From the NCBI RefSeq assembly GCF_031844705.1, contig NZ_CP134609.1, forward strand, positions 6,944,001-7,008,000: 64,000 nt of DNA, in the 5' to 3' direction. Numbering within the stretch: the stretch's first letter is position 1; every line of letters begins with the position of its first letter. The DNA is from Streptomyces sp. ITFR-16. Its GTDB lineage: Bacteria > Actinomycetota > Actinomycetes > Streptomycetales > Streptomycetaceae. Below, one piece after another: positions 7,914 through 17,700 of this stretch. Position numbers and translations under genes: made by a program. Below the pieces are notes generated by a model, which was not told where the DNA came from, made no database searches, and worked only from the letters and a program-made list of their open reading frames with translations.

Positions 7914-8061
7914 CCCCGGGCCCGCGGGGGCCGTCGCGCACCGGTCGGGGTGCGGGGCGGCCCTTCGCGCTGTCCGGCCCGGTGACCCGCCGGGTAGGCT
8001 TCCCGCGGTGCGCCGAGGAGTTGTCCGGCGGGCGAAGGACATCACTACGGAGGAACCGGCG

Positions 8062-8721
8062 TTGCACATCCAGGAGTGGCTGGAGACCGTCCCCGCGATC
8101 ATCGTCTACGCCCTGGTGGGCGGTGTCATCGGGCTGGAGAGCCTGGGCATCCCGCTGCCCGGCGAGATCGTGCTCATCAGCGCGGCGTTGCTGGCCGCCG
8201 GGCACGACGGCATCAACCCGTGGATCCTGGGCGCCTGCGCCACGGCCGGTGCGGTGATCGGTGACTCGATCGGCTACGCCATCGGCCGCAAGGGAGGCCG
8301 TCCGCTGCTGGCCTGGCTCGGCCGGAAGTTCCCCCGGCACTTCGGCGAGGGCCATATCGCCATGGCGGAGCGCTCGTTCCAGAAGTGGGGCATGTGGGCC
8401 GTCTTCTTCGGCCGCTTCGTCGCCCTGCTGCGGATCTTCGCCGGCCCGCTGGCCGGTGTGCTGCACATGCCGTACTGGAAGTTCCTGATCGCCAATGTGC
8501 TGGGCGGGATCGCCTGGGCCGGCGGCACCACCGCCGTCATCTACTCGGTCGGCGTCGTCGCCGAAGCCTGGCTCAAGCGGTTCTCCTACCTGGGCCTGGC
8601 CATCGCCGTCCTCATCGGCCTCGCCTCCATGCTGGTCCTGAAGAACCGCGCCAAGAAGGCGGCCGCGCAGTCCACGGCCGCCGCCGAGCCCGAGCCGGGG
8701 ACCGTGCCGGTCGCCGACTGA
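8062..8721 (+). CDS. DedA-family membrane protein
   Basis: 219 residues. Motifs of the DedA family are plain: GLESLGIPLPGEIVL near the N-terminus, GDSIGYAIGRKGGR, FFGRFVALLRIFAGPLAG and NVLGGIAWA. DedA proteins act in membrane lipid (undecaprenyl phosphate or PE) flipping and proton homeostasis. The TTG at 8062 is chosen because GGAGG stands 9 bases before it; an in-frame GTG at 8008 lies 7 bases after a TAGGCT that could be a -10, so the transcript probably starts near 8007 with a 55-base leader. The 30-residue tail is Ala/Glu/Lys-rich and cytoplasmic. Confidence 0.88.
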   Translation: MHIQEWLETVPAIIVYALVGGVIGLESLGIPLPGEIVLISAALLAAGHDGINPWILGACATAGAVIGDSIGYAIGRKGGRPLLAWLGRKFPRHFGEGHIAMAERSFQKWGMWAVFFGRFVALLRIFAGPLAGVLHMPYWKFLIANVLGGIAWAGGTTAVIYSVGVVAEAWLKRFSYLGLAIAVLIGLASMLVLKNRAKKAAAQSTAAAEPEPGTVPVAD

Positions 8722-8746
8722 CCGGATGCCGGCCCGGCCCGCGCGC

Positions 8747-9277
8747 TCAGTCCTCGCAGACCTGGCGGTGGGCCTTGGCCAGCTCCACGTAACCGACCGC
8801 GTTGAACCTGATGCCCTCGAGCTCCTCCTCGGTCAGCTGCCGCCTGACCTTGGCCGGCACGCCCGCGACCAGTGAGCCCGGGGGCACCCGCATCCCCTGC
8901 GGGACGAGCGCCTGGGCCGCGACCAGCGAACCGGCGCCGATGTGCGCACCGTTGAGCACGGTGGCGCCCATACCGACCAGGACGTCGTCCTCGATGGTGC
9001 AGCCGTGCAGCACGGCGTTGTGCCCGACCGACACCCGCTCGCCGACCGTCACGGTGAAGCCGGGATCGACATGGACGCTGCAGTTGTCCTGGATGTTGGA
9101 GTCGGCGCCGATGACGATGGGACCGCAGTCCGCGCGCAGCACCGCCTGGTACCAGAGGCTGGAGCCCGCGGCCATCGTGATCTCGCCGATCGCGACCGAG
9201 GTCGGGGCGACGAAGGCGTCCGCGTCGATGGACGGCTCCTTGCCGCCGATGCCCTTGATCAAAGCCTGCTGTGCCAT
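8747..9277 (-). CDS. Gamma-carbonic anhydrase family protein
   Basis: 176-residue left-handed beta-helix built of hexapeptide repeats (IGADSNIQDNCSVHVD, VGHNAVLHGCTI, VGMGATVLNGAHIG). The three zinc ligands of gamma-CA are present as His in SVHVDPG, SVGHNAV and VLHGCTI. The family includes CaiE/PaaY-like proteins; carbonic anhydrase activity is possible but unproven. ATG 9277 is used since GGAGGA lies just before it. Confidence 0.88.
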   Translation of the reverse strand: MAQQALIKGIGGKEPSIDADAFVAPTSVAIGEITMAAGSSLWYQAVLRADCGPIVIGADSNIQDNCSVHVDPGFTVTVGERVSVGHNAVLHGCTIEDDVLVGMGATVLNGAHIGAGSLVAAQALVPQGMRVPPGSLVAGVPAKVRRQLTEEELEGIRFNAVGYVELAKAHRQVCED

Positions 9278-9440
9278 CGCGCGTTCCTCCGTGCTCCGGT
9301 GCCCTGGGTCGCGGTGGTCCGATCGCGTCCGGCCGGTTCCGCCGGGGAAACGGTATGCCACGCCGATCCGGCCGCGCGGCCCGTTGGGGTGAAGATCACA
9401 GGCCGGTGCGGCGATCGGCCCCCGGCCCGCCGACTACCGT

Positions 9441-10184
9441 GTGCGCGTGCCGAAGAACAGAAACGCGTTCTCCTCCCTGACCGCCTGGCGGCGGCGCGCC
9501 CTGTCCGGGGCCGTCCACCGCTGCTGGCGCTGGGTGCGGGAAGCGGGCGCGGTCACCGCCGCGCACCCCGGCGGCCTCCGGTTCGCGCGGATCGGCGAGG
9601 GCACCCGGCTGGCGTTTCCGCAGGGCACCGTCTTCGGGGAGCCATGGATCGAGCTGGGCGACCACTGCGTCATCGGCGAACAGGTCACCCTGACGGCGGG
9701 GCTCATGCCCGACCTTGACCTCGGCTCCGAACCGATCCTGACCCTGGGCGACGGAGTGGTGCTGGGCCGCGGCAGCCATGTCGTCGCCGACACCACCGTG
9801 ACCATCGGCTCGGACACGTACTGCGGGCCGTACGTCTACATCACCTCGACCAACCACAGCTACGACGACCCGCAGCAGCCGGTCGGCAAGCAGTGGCCCC
9901 GGATGGAGCCGGTCGCCATCGGGCCCGGCTGCTGGATCGGCACCGGAGCGGTGGTCCTGCCCGGCGCGCGCCTCGGGCGCAACGTGGTCGTGGCGGCGGG
10001 CGCGGTGGTGCGGGGCGAGGTCCCGGACCACGCGGTGGTGGCCGGTGCGCCCGCCCGCGTCGTACGGAGCTGGGATCCCGAGAAGGGCTGGCAGCCGCCC
10101 CTGCGCACGCCGGCCCCGGTGCCGATCCCGGCGGGCGTGACGCCCGAACAGCTCCTGGCCGTGGCGGAACTCGACGAGGCCTGA
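9441..10184 (+). CDS. Hexapeptide-repeat O-acyltransferase
   Basis: 247 residues, CysE/LacA/NodL-type left-handed beta-helix acyltransferase. Repeats such as GDHCVIGEQVTLTAG, LGDGVVLGRGSHVVA, IGPGCWIGTGAVVLPGARLG and the terminal VVAAGAVVRGEVPDHAVVAG are visible, with the loop TSTNHSYDDPQQPVGK carrying the likely catalytic His. It probably acetylates a sugar or small alcohol; the acceptor is unknown. GTG 9441 or 9447 is the start; TACCGT at 9435-9440 could be a -10 giving a leaderless message from 9447. Confidence 0.85.
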   Translation: MRVPKNRNAFSSLTAWRRRALSGAVHRCWRWVREAGAVTAAHPGGLRFARIGEGTRLAFPQGTVFGEPWIELGDHCVIGEQVTLTAGLMPDLDLGSEPILTLGDGVVLGRGSHVVADTTVTIGSDTYCGPYVYITSTNHSYDDPQQPVGKQWPRMEPVAIGPGCWIGTGAVVLPGARLGRNVVVAAGAVVRGEVPDHAVVAGAPARVVRSWDPEKGWQPPLRTPAPVPIPAGVTPEQLLAVAELDEA

Positions 10185-10203
10185 GGCGCCGCCGCGCGGG
10201 GCT

Positions 10204-11070
10204 CTACCCCGTCGCCAGCAGCACCGTGCCCACCAGGGCGAGCCCGGCGCCCGCCGCCTGCACCCCGCGCAGCCGCTCGCCGAGGAAGCCGCGCGCGGCC
10301 AGCGCCGTGACCACCGGGTAGAGCGAGGCCAGCACCGCGGCGACCGTCACCGGCCCGTTCTGCGCGGCGATCGAGTAGGTGCCGTTGGCCGCGACGTCCG
10401 CCAGGCCCACGAAGGCCAGGGCGGGCAGTGCGGCGCGCACGGCGGCGACGCCCCCGCCCTCCGGCAGCGCACGGCCGCCGCGCCGCAGCGAGACGCAGAG
10501 TGCCAGCCCGCCCACGGCCGTGTTGGTGACGCGCTGCACGAACAGGGCCAGGAACAGCCCGGTCACCGTGGTGGACGCCTCCGCGATCAGGGACATCACG
10601 GCCCCGAAGCCGAAGGCGGCCACCAGGGTCAGCAGCACGGCCCGGCGCTGCACCGGCGCCCCGCGCAGCTGCGGACCGCCCGCCATCACGATGCCGGCGA
10701 CGGCCACGGCGACCCCGGCGAACTGGAGCAGCCCCGGCCGCTCACCGGCGATCAGGCCGACGGCCACCGGCACGGCGACGCCCAGCGAACCGAGCGGGGA
10801 GACCACGCCCATCGGGCCGAGGGCCAGGGCCTTGTAGAAGCTGAGCATCGCGACCGGCCCGACGGCCCCCGCCGCGACCGCGAACGAGAGCTGCCCGCCC
10901 GCCTCGCTCCAGCCGCCCGTCGCGACCACGATCACGCCGAGTACCACTGAGGCGATCACCTGCGAGACGAGCACCACCGTGAGCGCGGGCGTACGCCGGG
11001 TCAGCAAGCCGCCGCCGAAGTCGGCCAGCCCCCACAACAGGCTGGTGGCCAGGGCGAACAGTGCTGTCAT
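10204..11070 (-). CDS. DMT-superfamily (EamA) transporter
   Basis: 288 residues with ten hydrophobic segments in two EamA repeats (first starts LFALATSLLWGLADFGGGLL, second VLLTLVAAFGFGAVMSLIAEAS). Such permeases export amino acids or other small metabolites. Start ATG 11070. It is divergent from an XRE-cupin regulator 93 bases away, whose operators occupy the shared intergenic region, so the regulator very likely controls it. Confidence 0.85.
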   Translation of the reverse strand: MTALFALATSLLWGLADFGGGLLTRRTPALTVVLVSQVIASVVLGVIVVATGGWSEAGGQLSFAVAAGAVGPVAMLSFYKALALGPMGVVSPLGSLGVAVPVAVGLIAGERPGLLQFAGVAVAVAGIVMAGGPQLRGAPVQRRAVLLTLVAAFGFGAVMSLIAEASTTVTGLFLALFVQRVTNTAVGGLALCVSLRRGGRALPEGGGVAAVRAALPALAFVGLADVAANGTYSIAAQNGPVTVAAVLASLYPVVTALAARGFLGERLRGVQAAGAGLALVGTVLLATG

Positions 11071-11112
11071 GGCAGGCCTCGCAGTACAGTGCGGTGAACG
11101 GGTGGGTACACC

Positions 11113-11141
11113 ACACCGTAGTTCAGTATCTTCTACCGTGT
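11113..11141. promoter_or_regulatory. Inverted repeat in DMT/XRE intergenic region
   Basis: ACACCGTAG (11113-11121) and CTACCGTGT (11133-11141) are inverted copies with one mismatch and an 11-base spacer, placed between the two divergent genes. Candidate operator for the XRE-cupin regulator. Confidence 0.45.
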
Positions 11142-11143
11142 CA

Positions 11144-11157
11144 TCCAAAATATTGGA
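11144..11157. promoter_or_regulatory. Second palindrome (TCCAA-AATA-TTGGA) before XRE gene
   Basis: Perfect 5-bp arms around AATA, 6 bases before the GTG of the regulator. Its AT-rich centre stands out locally. Likely autoregulatory site, possibly acting with the repeat just upstream. Confidence 0.45.
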
Positions 11158-11163
11158 CGGAAT

Positions 11164-11736
11164 GTGACTGATCTCGACCAGCTGACCCAGTCCCTCGCGC
11201 GCAACCTCAAGCGCTGGCGCGGTGAGCGGGGCTTCACCCTGGACGCGCTGGCCGCACGCGCCGGCGTCAGCCGCGGCATGATCATCCAGATCGAGCAGGC
11301 ACGGACCAACCCGAGCGTCGGCACCACCGTCAAGCTCGCCGACGCCCTCGGCGTCAGCATCACCACGCTGCTCGACTACGACCAGGGCACCCCGGTCCGT
11401 CTGGTCCCCGCCGCCCAGGCCGTCCGCATGTGGTCCACACAGGCGGGCAGCGCCACCACCCTGCTGGTCGGCACGGAGGCCCGGGGGCCGCTCGAACTCT
11501 GGTCCTGGCGGCTGATGCCCGGCGACGGGAGCGCGTCGGACCCGCACCCCGAGGGCACCGTGGAACTGCTGCATGTCACCGCGGGCACCCTCACGCTGGT
11601 CGTCGACGACACCCCGTACACCGTGCCGGCGGGCACCTCGGCCACCTTCGAGGCCCACCACCCGCACGGTTACCGGAACGAGGGCGAGGAGCCGGTCGAA
11701 CTCACCATGGCCGTCTCCATCCCGCCCGCCAGATGA
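11164..11736 (+). CDS. XRE-family regulator with C-terminal cupin
   Basis: 190 residues: lambda-repressor-type HTH at about 12-66 (FTLDALAARAGVSRGMIIQIE ... PSVGTTVKLADALGVS) and a small cupin barrel at about 110-185 (HPEGTVELLHVTAGTLTLVV). This architecture senses a small ligand in the cupin and represses or activates a neighbouring transporter or catabolic operon. GTG 11164 start. Divergent from the EamA transporter; two inverted repeats lie between them. Confidence 0.9.
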   Translation: MTDLDQLTQSLARNLKRWRGERGFTLDALAARAGVSRGMIIQIEQARTNPSVGTTVKLADALGVSITTLLDYDQGTPVRLVPAAQAVRMWSTQAGSATTLLVGTEARGPLELWSWRLMPGDGSASDPHPEGTVELLHVTAGTLTLVVDDTPYTVPAGTSATFEAHHPHGYRNEGEEPVELTMAVSIPPAR

Positions 11737-11741
11737 GATGT

Positions 11742-11759
11742 CCGGGCGGCTCCGCCCGG
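11742..11759 (+). terminator. Terminator after XRE-cupin gene
   Basis: CCGGGCGG (11742-11749) and CCGCCCGG (11752-11759) form a perfect 8-bp stem 5 bases after the stop codon. Confidence 0.55.
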
Positions 11760-11780
11760 CACGCTGTTAGCGTGACGCGC

Positions 11781-12341
11781 ATGCGCGCACCCATCGGCTC
11801 CTTCGACAACGCCCGCCCAGCAGTTGAACGCCTGGAGCTGCTCACCGCCCCCGTGGCGGCGGCGGTCACCGCGGGCTGGGGTGGCGTTCCCGCCGAGCAG
11901 ATCATCCACGTCGACACCGATCCGGAGATCGCCGACACCGCCGCCTTCGTGGAGCACCACGGAGCCGACCTGCTGAAGCGGTCGGCGAACTGCGTGGTCG
12001 TGGCGGGCAAGCGTGGCGAGGACGTCACACTCGCCGCCTGCCTCGTCCTCTCCCACACCCGCGTCGACGTGAACGGCGTCGTCCGCAAGCACCTGGGCGC
12101 CCGCAAGGCGCGGTTCGCCCCGATGGACACGGCGGTCGGCGAGAGCGGCATGGAGTACGGCGGCATCACACCCGTCGGACTCCCGGCCGCCTGGGCGCTG
12201 CTGATCGACGCGGCCGTCGCGGACGAGGACTGGGTCCTGATCGGCAGCGGCTCCCGCCGGGGCAAGCTGATCATGCCCGGCAAGGCGCTGGCCGCACTGC
12301 CCGGCGCGGTGGTGCTCGAAGGACTCGGTATCCAGGCCTGA
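11781..12341 (+). CDS. YbaK/prolyl-tRNA deacylase-like protein
   Basis: 186 residues with the YbaK/ProX editing-domain pattern: SANCVVVAGKRGEDVTLAACLVLSHTRVDVNGVVRKHLGARKARFA (conserved Lys in the last part), then ESGMEYGGITPVGLP with the GGxxPxG motif. The family hydrolyses mischarged aminoacyl-tRNAs. Start ATG 11781: TAGCGT at 11768-11773 is a fair -10 whose expected start point is at the ATG, suggesting a leaderless message. Confidence 0.85.
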   Translation: MRAPIGSFDNARPAVERLELLTAPVAAAVTAGWGGVPAEQIIHVDTDPEIADTAAFVEHHGADLLKRSANCVVVAGKRGEDVTLAACLVLSHTRVDVNGVVRKHLGARKARFAPMDTAVGESGMEYGGITPVGLPAAWALLIDAAVADEDWVLIGSGSRRGKLIMPGKALAALPGAVVLEGLGIQA

Positions 12342-12360
12342 GCGCGCAGGGCAGCGGAGG

Positions 12361-12771
12361 CTACCGGGGGAGCGCGGGGATCTCGATCGCCGGGCAGCGG
12401 TCCATGACCATGTCGAGCCCGGCCGCCCTCGTGCGCGCGTACGCCTTCTCGTCGATCACGCCGAGCTGGAACCAGACCGCACGGGCCCCGGCCGCGACGG
12501 CCTCGTCGGCGACCGCGCCCGCCAGCTCGCTGTTGACGAAGACGTCCACCACGTCGACGGGGAACGGTATCTCCGCCAGCGAGGCGTAGCCCTGCTCGCC
12601 GTGCACCGACTCGGCCTTCGGGTGCACGGGCACCACGCGCTTGCCGAAGCGCCGGAGCACCCCTGCCACCCCGTAGGCCGCGCGGGAGCGGTTGTTGGAC
12701 AGCCCCACCACGGCCCAGGTGTCGCCGGTGTCCTGAAGAATCCTGCGGATCGTCTCCGTGTCTGCGTACAT
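12361..12771 (-). CDS. CoA-binding domain protein
   Basis: 136-residue single Rossmann domain of the YccU/CoA_binding_2 family: TWAVVGLSNNRSRAAYGVAG near residue 17 and VFVNSELAGAVADEAVAAGARAVWFQLGVID in the second half. Equivalent to the CoA-binding part of succinyl-CoA synthetase alpha chains without the catalytic part; role unknown. ATG 12771 (MYADTETIRR) is preferred over an upstream start that would overlap the YigZ promoter. Confidence 0.85.
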   Translation of the reverse strand: MYADTETIRRILQDTGDTWAVVGLSNNRSRAAYGVAGVLRRFGKRVVPVHPKAESVHGEQGYASLAEIPFPVDVVDVFVNSELAGAVADEAVAAGARAVWFQLGVIDEKAYARTRAAGLDMVMDRCPAIEIPALPR

Positions 12772-12827
12772 GATCCGCACAACCGGCGGTCCGTCCCGGC
12801 CATTCCCGACCATTCCCGCCGGGCGCA

Positions 12828-12833
12828 TAGGGT
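12828..12833 (+). promoter_or_regulatory. -10 box TAGGGT of a leaderless YigZ message
   Basis: TAGGGT lies 6 bases before the ATG at 12840, the spacing expected for leaderless transcripts. The -35 is poor (TTCCCG at 12803). CCATTCCCG occurs twice in tandem just upstream. Confidence 0.4.
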
Positions 12834-12839
12834 GGCCGG

Positions 12840-13466
12840 ATGCAGGAGCAGTACCGGACCGTCGCCCGAGCGGGCGTGCACGAGAGCGAGATCAACCGTT
12901 CGCGCTTCATCTGCGCGCTCGCCCCCGCCGCCACCGAGCAGGAGGCGCAGGAGTTCGTCGCCCGCGTCCGCAAGGAGCACCCCACCGCCACCCACAACTG
13001 CTTCGCGTACGTGATCGGCGCCGACGCCTCCGTACAGAAGGCCAGTGACGACGGCGAGCCCGGCGGCACCGCCGGCGTCCCCATGCTCCAGATGCTCACC
13101 CGGCGCGAGATGCGGTACGTCGTCGCCGTCGTCACCCGCTACTACGGCGGGGTGAAGCTGGGCGCCGGCGGGCTGATCCGGGCCTACGGAGGCGTGGTCG
13201 GCGAGGCGCTCGACGCGATCGGCACCCGCACCCGGCAGCGGTTCCGGCTCGCCACCGTCACCGTCGGCCACCAGCGGGCCGGGCGGCTGGAGAACGAGCT
13301 GCGGGCCACCGGCAGGACCGTGCGCGACGTCCGGTACGCGGAGGCCGTGACCATCGAGATCGGGCTGCCGGACGCCGATGTCGAGGAGTTCCGCCGCTGG
13401 CTGGCCGACGCCACGGCGGGCGAGGCGGAACTGGAACTGGGCGGCGAGGCGTACGGCGACGCCTGA
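12840..13466 (+). CDS. YigZ/IMPACT-family protein
   Basis: 208 residues. N-terminal UPF0029 domain with SRFICALAPA, SDDGEPGGTAGVPML and the signature YYGGVKLGAGGLIRAYGG (about residues 101-118), then a small C-terminal DUF1949-like ferredoxin fold. The family is linked to translation under stress (eukaryotic IMPACT binds GCN1) but its bacterial role is not settled. ATG 12840. Confidence 0.92.
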   Translation: MQEQYRTVARAGVHESEINRSRFICALAPAATEQEAQEFVARVRKEHPTATHNCFAYVIGADASVQKASDDGEPGGTAGVPMLQMLTRREMRYVVAVVTRYYGGVKLGAGGLIRAYGGVVGEALDAIGTRTRQRFRLATVTVGHQRAGRLENELRATGRTVRDVRYAEAVTIEIGLPDADVEEFRRWLADATAGEAELELGGEAYGDA

Positions 13467-13541
13467 GTACTGTGGTGCGCGGGTACGACGGGCGCGGCCC
13501 CGAGGGCGGAGGAGACGAAACATGCGGGTCGGAGCCGGGTC

Positions 13542-14708
13542 TTGAGAATTCTGCACACATCGGACTGGCACCTGGGGCGGTCGTTCCACCGGGTCCCCCT
13601 GATCGAGGCCCAGGCCGCCTACCTCGACCACCTCGTGGCCACGGTGCGCGCGCACGCGGTCGACGTCGTCCTCGTGGCGGGTGACGTGTACGACAGGGCG
13701 GTGCCGCCGCTGGTGGCCGTCCAGCTCTTCGACGACGCACTGCACCGGCTGGCCGCCGAGGGCGTACCCGCGGTGATGATCTCCGGCAACCACGACTCGG
13801 CGCGGCGGCTCGGCGTCGGCGCGGGCCTCATCGGCCGGGCCGGCATCCATCTGCGCACCGACCCCGCCCACTGCGCCACCCCCGTCGTCCTCGCGGACAC
13901 CCACGGCGACGTGGCGTTCTACGGGCTGCCCTATCTGGAACCCGCGCTGGTCAAGGACGTGTTCAAGGCGGAACGCGCCGGGCACGAGGCCGTGCTCACC
14001 GCCGCCATGGACCGCGTCCGCGCCGACCTCGCCGAGCGGCCGGAGGGCACCCGGTCCGTGGTGCTCGCCCACGCCTTCGTCGCCGGCGGCGAGCCCAGCG
14101 ACAGCGAACGCGACATCACCGTCGGCGGCGTCGCCGCGGTCCCCGCCGGCGTCTTCGACGGGGTCGACTACGCCGCGCTCGGGCACCTGCACGGCTGCCA
14201 GACCGTCACCGAACGCGTCCGGTACTCCGGCTCCCCGCTCGCCTACTCCTTCTCCGAGGCCGATCACCGCAAGACCATGTGGCTGATCGACCTCGACGCG
14301 GCGGGCACGGTCGCCGCCGAGCGGATCGACTGCCCGGTGCCCCGCCCGCTCGCCCGGCTCCGGGGCCGCCTCGACACCCTCCTGGAGGACCCGGCGCTGG
14401 ACCGGCACGAGAACGCCTGGGTGGAGGCCACCCTCACCGATCCGGTCCGCCCGGCCGAACCGATGGCCCGCCTCACCGAGCGGTTCCCGCACACCCTCAG
14501 CCTTGTCTTCGAACCGGAAAGGGCACCCGAGGACCCGCACACCTCGTACGCCCGGCGGCTGCGCGGCCGCGACGACCAGAGCATCGCGGAGGACTTCGTG
14601 GCCCATGTCCGAGGCGGGACCGGAACCGACGCACACGAGCGGTCCGTGCTGCGCAGCGCCTTCGACCACGTCCGGGTCGACGACAGCGTGCGCGAGGTGA
14701 ACCGATGA
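13542..14708 (+). CDS. sbcD: SbcD nuclease subunit
   Basis: 388-residue Mre11-type metallophosphatase, the nuclease of the SbcCD (Rad50-Mre11) complex that cleaves hairpins and processes DNA ends. Metal-binding motifs: SDWHLG (8-13), AGDVYDRAVPP, MISGNHDSARRLG, LAHAFV and GHLHG. The TTG start at 13542 yields the canonical N-terminus MRILHTSDWHLGR; GGAG precedes it. The stop overlaps the sbcC start as ATGA, indicating translational coupling. Confidence 0.95.
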   Translation: MRILHTSDWHLGRSFHRVPLIEAQAAYLDHLVATVRAHAVDVVLVAGDVYDRAVPPLVAVQLFDDALHRLAAEGVPAVMISGNHDSARRLGVGAGLIGRAGIHLRTDPAHCATPVVLADTHGDVAFYGLPYLEPALVKDVFKAERAGHEAVLTAAMDRVRADLAERPEGTRSVVLAHAFVAGGEPSDSERDITVGGVAAVPAGVFDGVDYAALGHLHGCQTVTERVRYSGSPLAYSFSEADHRKTMWLIDLDAAGTVAAERIDCPVPRPLARLRGRLDTLLEDPALDRHENAWVEATLTDPVRPAEPMARLTERFPHTLSLVFEPERAPEDPHTSYARRLRGRDDQSIAEDFVAHVRGGTGTDAHERSVLRSAFDHVRVDDSVREVNR

Positions 14709-17700
14709 GGCTCCACACCCTCACCATCACCGCCTTCGGGCCCTTCGGCGCCAGCCAGGAGATCGACTTCGACACGCTCTCCGCCGCCGGGATCTTCCTG
14801 CTCCACGGACCGACCGGCGCCGGGAAGACCTCCGTCCTCGACGCCGTCTGCTACGCCCTCTACGGCGCCGTCCCCGGCGCCCGGCAGAGCCCCGGCACCT
14901 CCCTGCGCAGTGACCACGCCCCGGCGGACCTGCCGACCGAGGTCCGCCTCGAACTCACCGTCGGCGGGCGGCGCCTGGAGATCACCCGGCGGCCCGCCCA
15001 GCCCCGCCCCAAGAAGCGCGGCGGCGGCCACACCACGGAGAAGGCACAGAGCTGGCTGCGCGAGCACGACCCCGAGCAGGGCTGGCAGGCGCTGAGCCGC
15101 TCGCACCAGGAGATCGGCGAGGAGATCACCCAGCTCATCGGGATGAGCCGGGACCAGTTCTGCCAGGTGGTGCTGCTGCCGCAGGGCGACTTCGCCCGCT
15201 TCCTGCGCGCCGACGCCGAAGCACGCGGCCGGCTCCTCGGCCGGCTCTTCGACACCCGCCGCTTCGCCGCCGTCGAGGAGCGCCTCGCCGAGCTGCGCCG
15301 CGCCGCCGAGTCACAGGTCAGGGCCGGCGACGAACAGATCCTCGCCATCGCCCAGCGCCTCGCCCAGGCGGCCGGCCCCGCCGCCCGCGAATGCCCGCTG
15401 CCCGACGCCCAGCCCGGCGACCCGGGCCTCGCGGACGCCGTCCTCGGATGGGCGGCGACCGCCCGCAGCAGCGCCCGGGAACGGCTCGACATCGCCGCCT
15501 CGGTGCTGGCCGGCGCAGAGCACCGCCAGGCGGCGGCCCGGCTCGCCCTCGACGCCGAACGCGAACTGGCCGCCCTCCAGCAGCGGTACGCCGAGACCCG
15601 GCACCGCGCCGCCGCCATCGAGGAGAGCCGCCCCGCGTACGACGAGGCCCACGCGCGGCTGAAGCGCGCCCGCAAGGCCGACCTCGTCGCCCCCGCCCTG
15701 GAGCTCCGCGAGGAGGCCGAGCGCGCCTACGAGCGGGCGAGCGCGGCCCGGGACCGCTCCCGCGCGCGGCTGCCCGCCGCCCTGGCCGACGCGGGCGCCG
15801 AACAGCTCGCCGCCCTGGAACGCAGGCTCCGCGAGGAGCTGGGCGGCCTGGACGCCGCCCGCCGCGCCGAACGGCGCAGCGCCGAGATCCGCAGCGAGCG
15901 CGCCGAACTGGAACGCCAGGCCGCCGCCGACGAGGACCTGGTGCGTGACACCGAGGGCTGGCTGGCCGGCTGGGAGATGACCCGGCAGGGGCTGCTGGCC
16001 CGCGTCGAGGCGGCGCAGGAGGCCGCGACCCGTGCCGAACTGCTGGCCGGCCGTCTCGACCCGGCCCGCCGCCGCCTGGACGCCGCCCGGCGCCGCGATG
16101 CCCTGGCAGCCGAGGCGACGGCCGCCGAGGCCCGGCTCGGCGAGGCCCGCGAGCGTGCGCTCTCCACCCGCGAGCACTGGCTCGACCTGCGTGAACGACG
16201 GCTGCGGGACATCGCGGCGGAGCTTGCCCGGGGACTGGTCGAGGGCCTGTCCTGCGCGGTCTGCGGCTCAAAGGACCACCCCGCACCGGCCCGCCCCGGC
16301 GACGGGCACGTCGACCAGGCGACGGAGGAGGCGGCCGAGGCGGCCCACCGCCGCGCCGAACAGGCCCGGACCGAAGCGGAACACGCCCTCGCGGTCGTAC
16401 GGGAGCGGCACGCTGCGGCCCGCGCCGAGGCGGCCGAAGCGACCGGCGCCGAGACCGCGTCGGACGCGGGGGCCGCGGGCCCGACGGCCCACGAGCTGGC
16501 CGCACTCGTGGACACGCTGACCCGCGAACACACCGAGGCGTACCGCGTCGCCGCCGGGACGCACGCCGCCCGTGAGGCCCTCGCGGCCGCCGAGCGCGAG
16601 CAGCGCCGGCGCGCCGAGGACCGGCAGCAGGCGGAGAACCGGGCGGCCGCCCGTACCTCCGCGCGTGAGGGCCTCGACCGCGAACAGGCCTCCCTCGACG
16701 AGGTGGTGGACCGGGCACGCGGTGGGTGTGCCACCGTCGGCGAGCACACCGAGCTCCTCCAGAACCGGGTCGCCCTGCTCGTCGAGGCGGCCGGGACGGT
16801 GCGTGAGGAGGAGAGCGCGGCGGCCCGGCTGAAGGAGGCGGACGACCGGCTCGCGGACGCCGCGTTCCGGGCCGGCTTCGACACGCCCCGGGCCGCGGCG
16901 GACACATTGCTCGACGACGCCGGGCAGCGTGCGCTCCAGCACCGGATCGACGCCTGGCAGGCCGAGGCCGCCGCCGTCGCCGACCGCCTCGCCGACACCG
17001 CCGCCCGCGCCGCCGCCGACCGCGACCCGGCCGCGCCCGAGGAGGCCCAGCGGGTGTACGACGTCGCCGAGCGGGCGATGCGGGAGGCCTCGGCCGCCCT
17101 CGCGGCGGCCCGCGAGCGCTGCACCGAACTCTCCCGGCTGTCCCGCCGCGCGGCCGATGAGGTGCGCGCCCTGGGGCCCGTACGCGAGGAGTACGAGCGG
17201 GTCGCCCGGCTCGCGGGGCTCACCGCGGGCACCTCGACGGACAACGAACGCAAGATGCGGCTGGAGTCGTACGTCCTGGCGGCCCGGCTCGAACAGGTCG
17301 CCGCGGCCGCCACCGCCCGGCTCCGGCGCATGTCGTCCGGCCGCTACCAGCTCGTCCACTCCGACGCCCGGGCCGGCGGGCGCAGGGCCGGGCTCGGACT
17401 GCACGTCATCGACGCCTGGACGGGCCGCGAGCGCGACACGGCCACGCTCTCCGGCGGCGAGACGTTCTTCGCCTCGCTCGCCCTGGCGCTGGGCCTGGCC
17501 GATGTGGTCACCGACGAGGCCGGCGGCGTACGGCTGGACACCCTCTTCATCGACGAGGGGTTCGGCAGCCTCGACGACCAGACCCTCGACGAGGTGCTCG
17601 ACGTGCTCGACTCGCTGCGCGAGCGGGACCGCAGCGTCGGCATCGTCAGCCATGTCGCCGATCTGCGCCGCCGCATCCCCGCCCAGCTGGAGGTGGTGAA

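Noticed and set aside
14279..14704. Possible N-terminal extension of SbcC upstream of 14705
   Set aside because: It lies inside sbcD and is Arg/Pro/Gly-rich; the ATGA overlap and standard SbcC start at 14705 are decisive.
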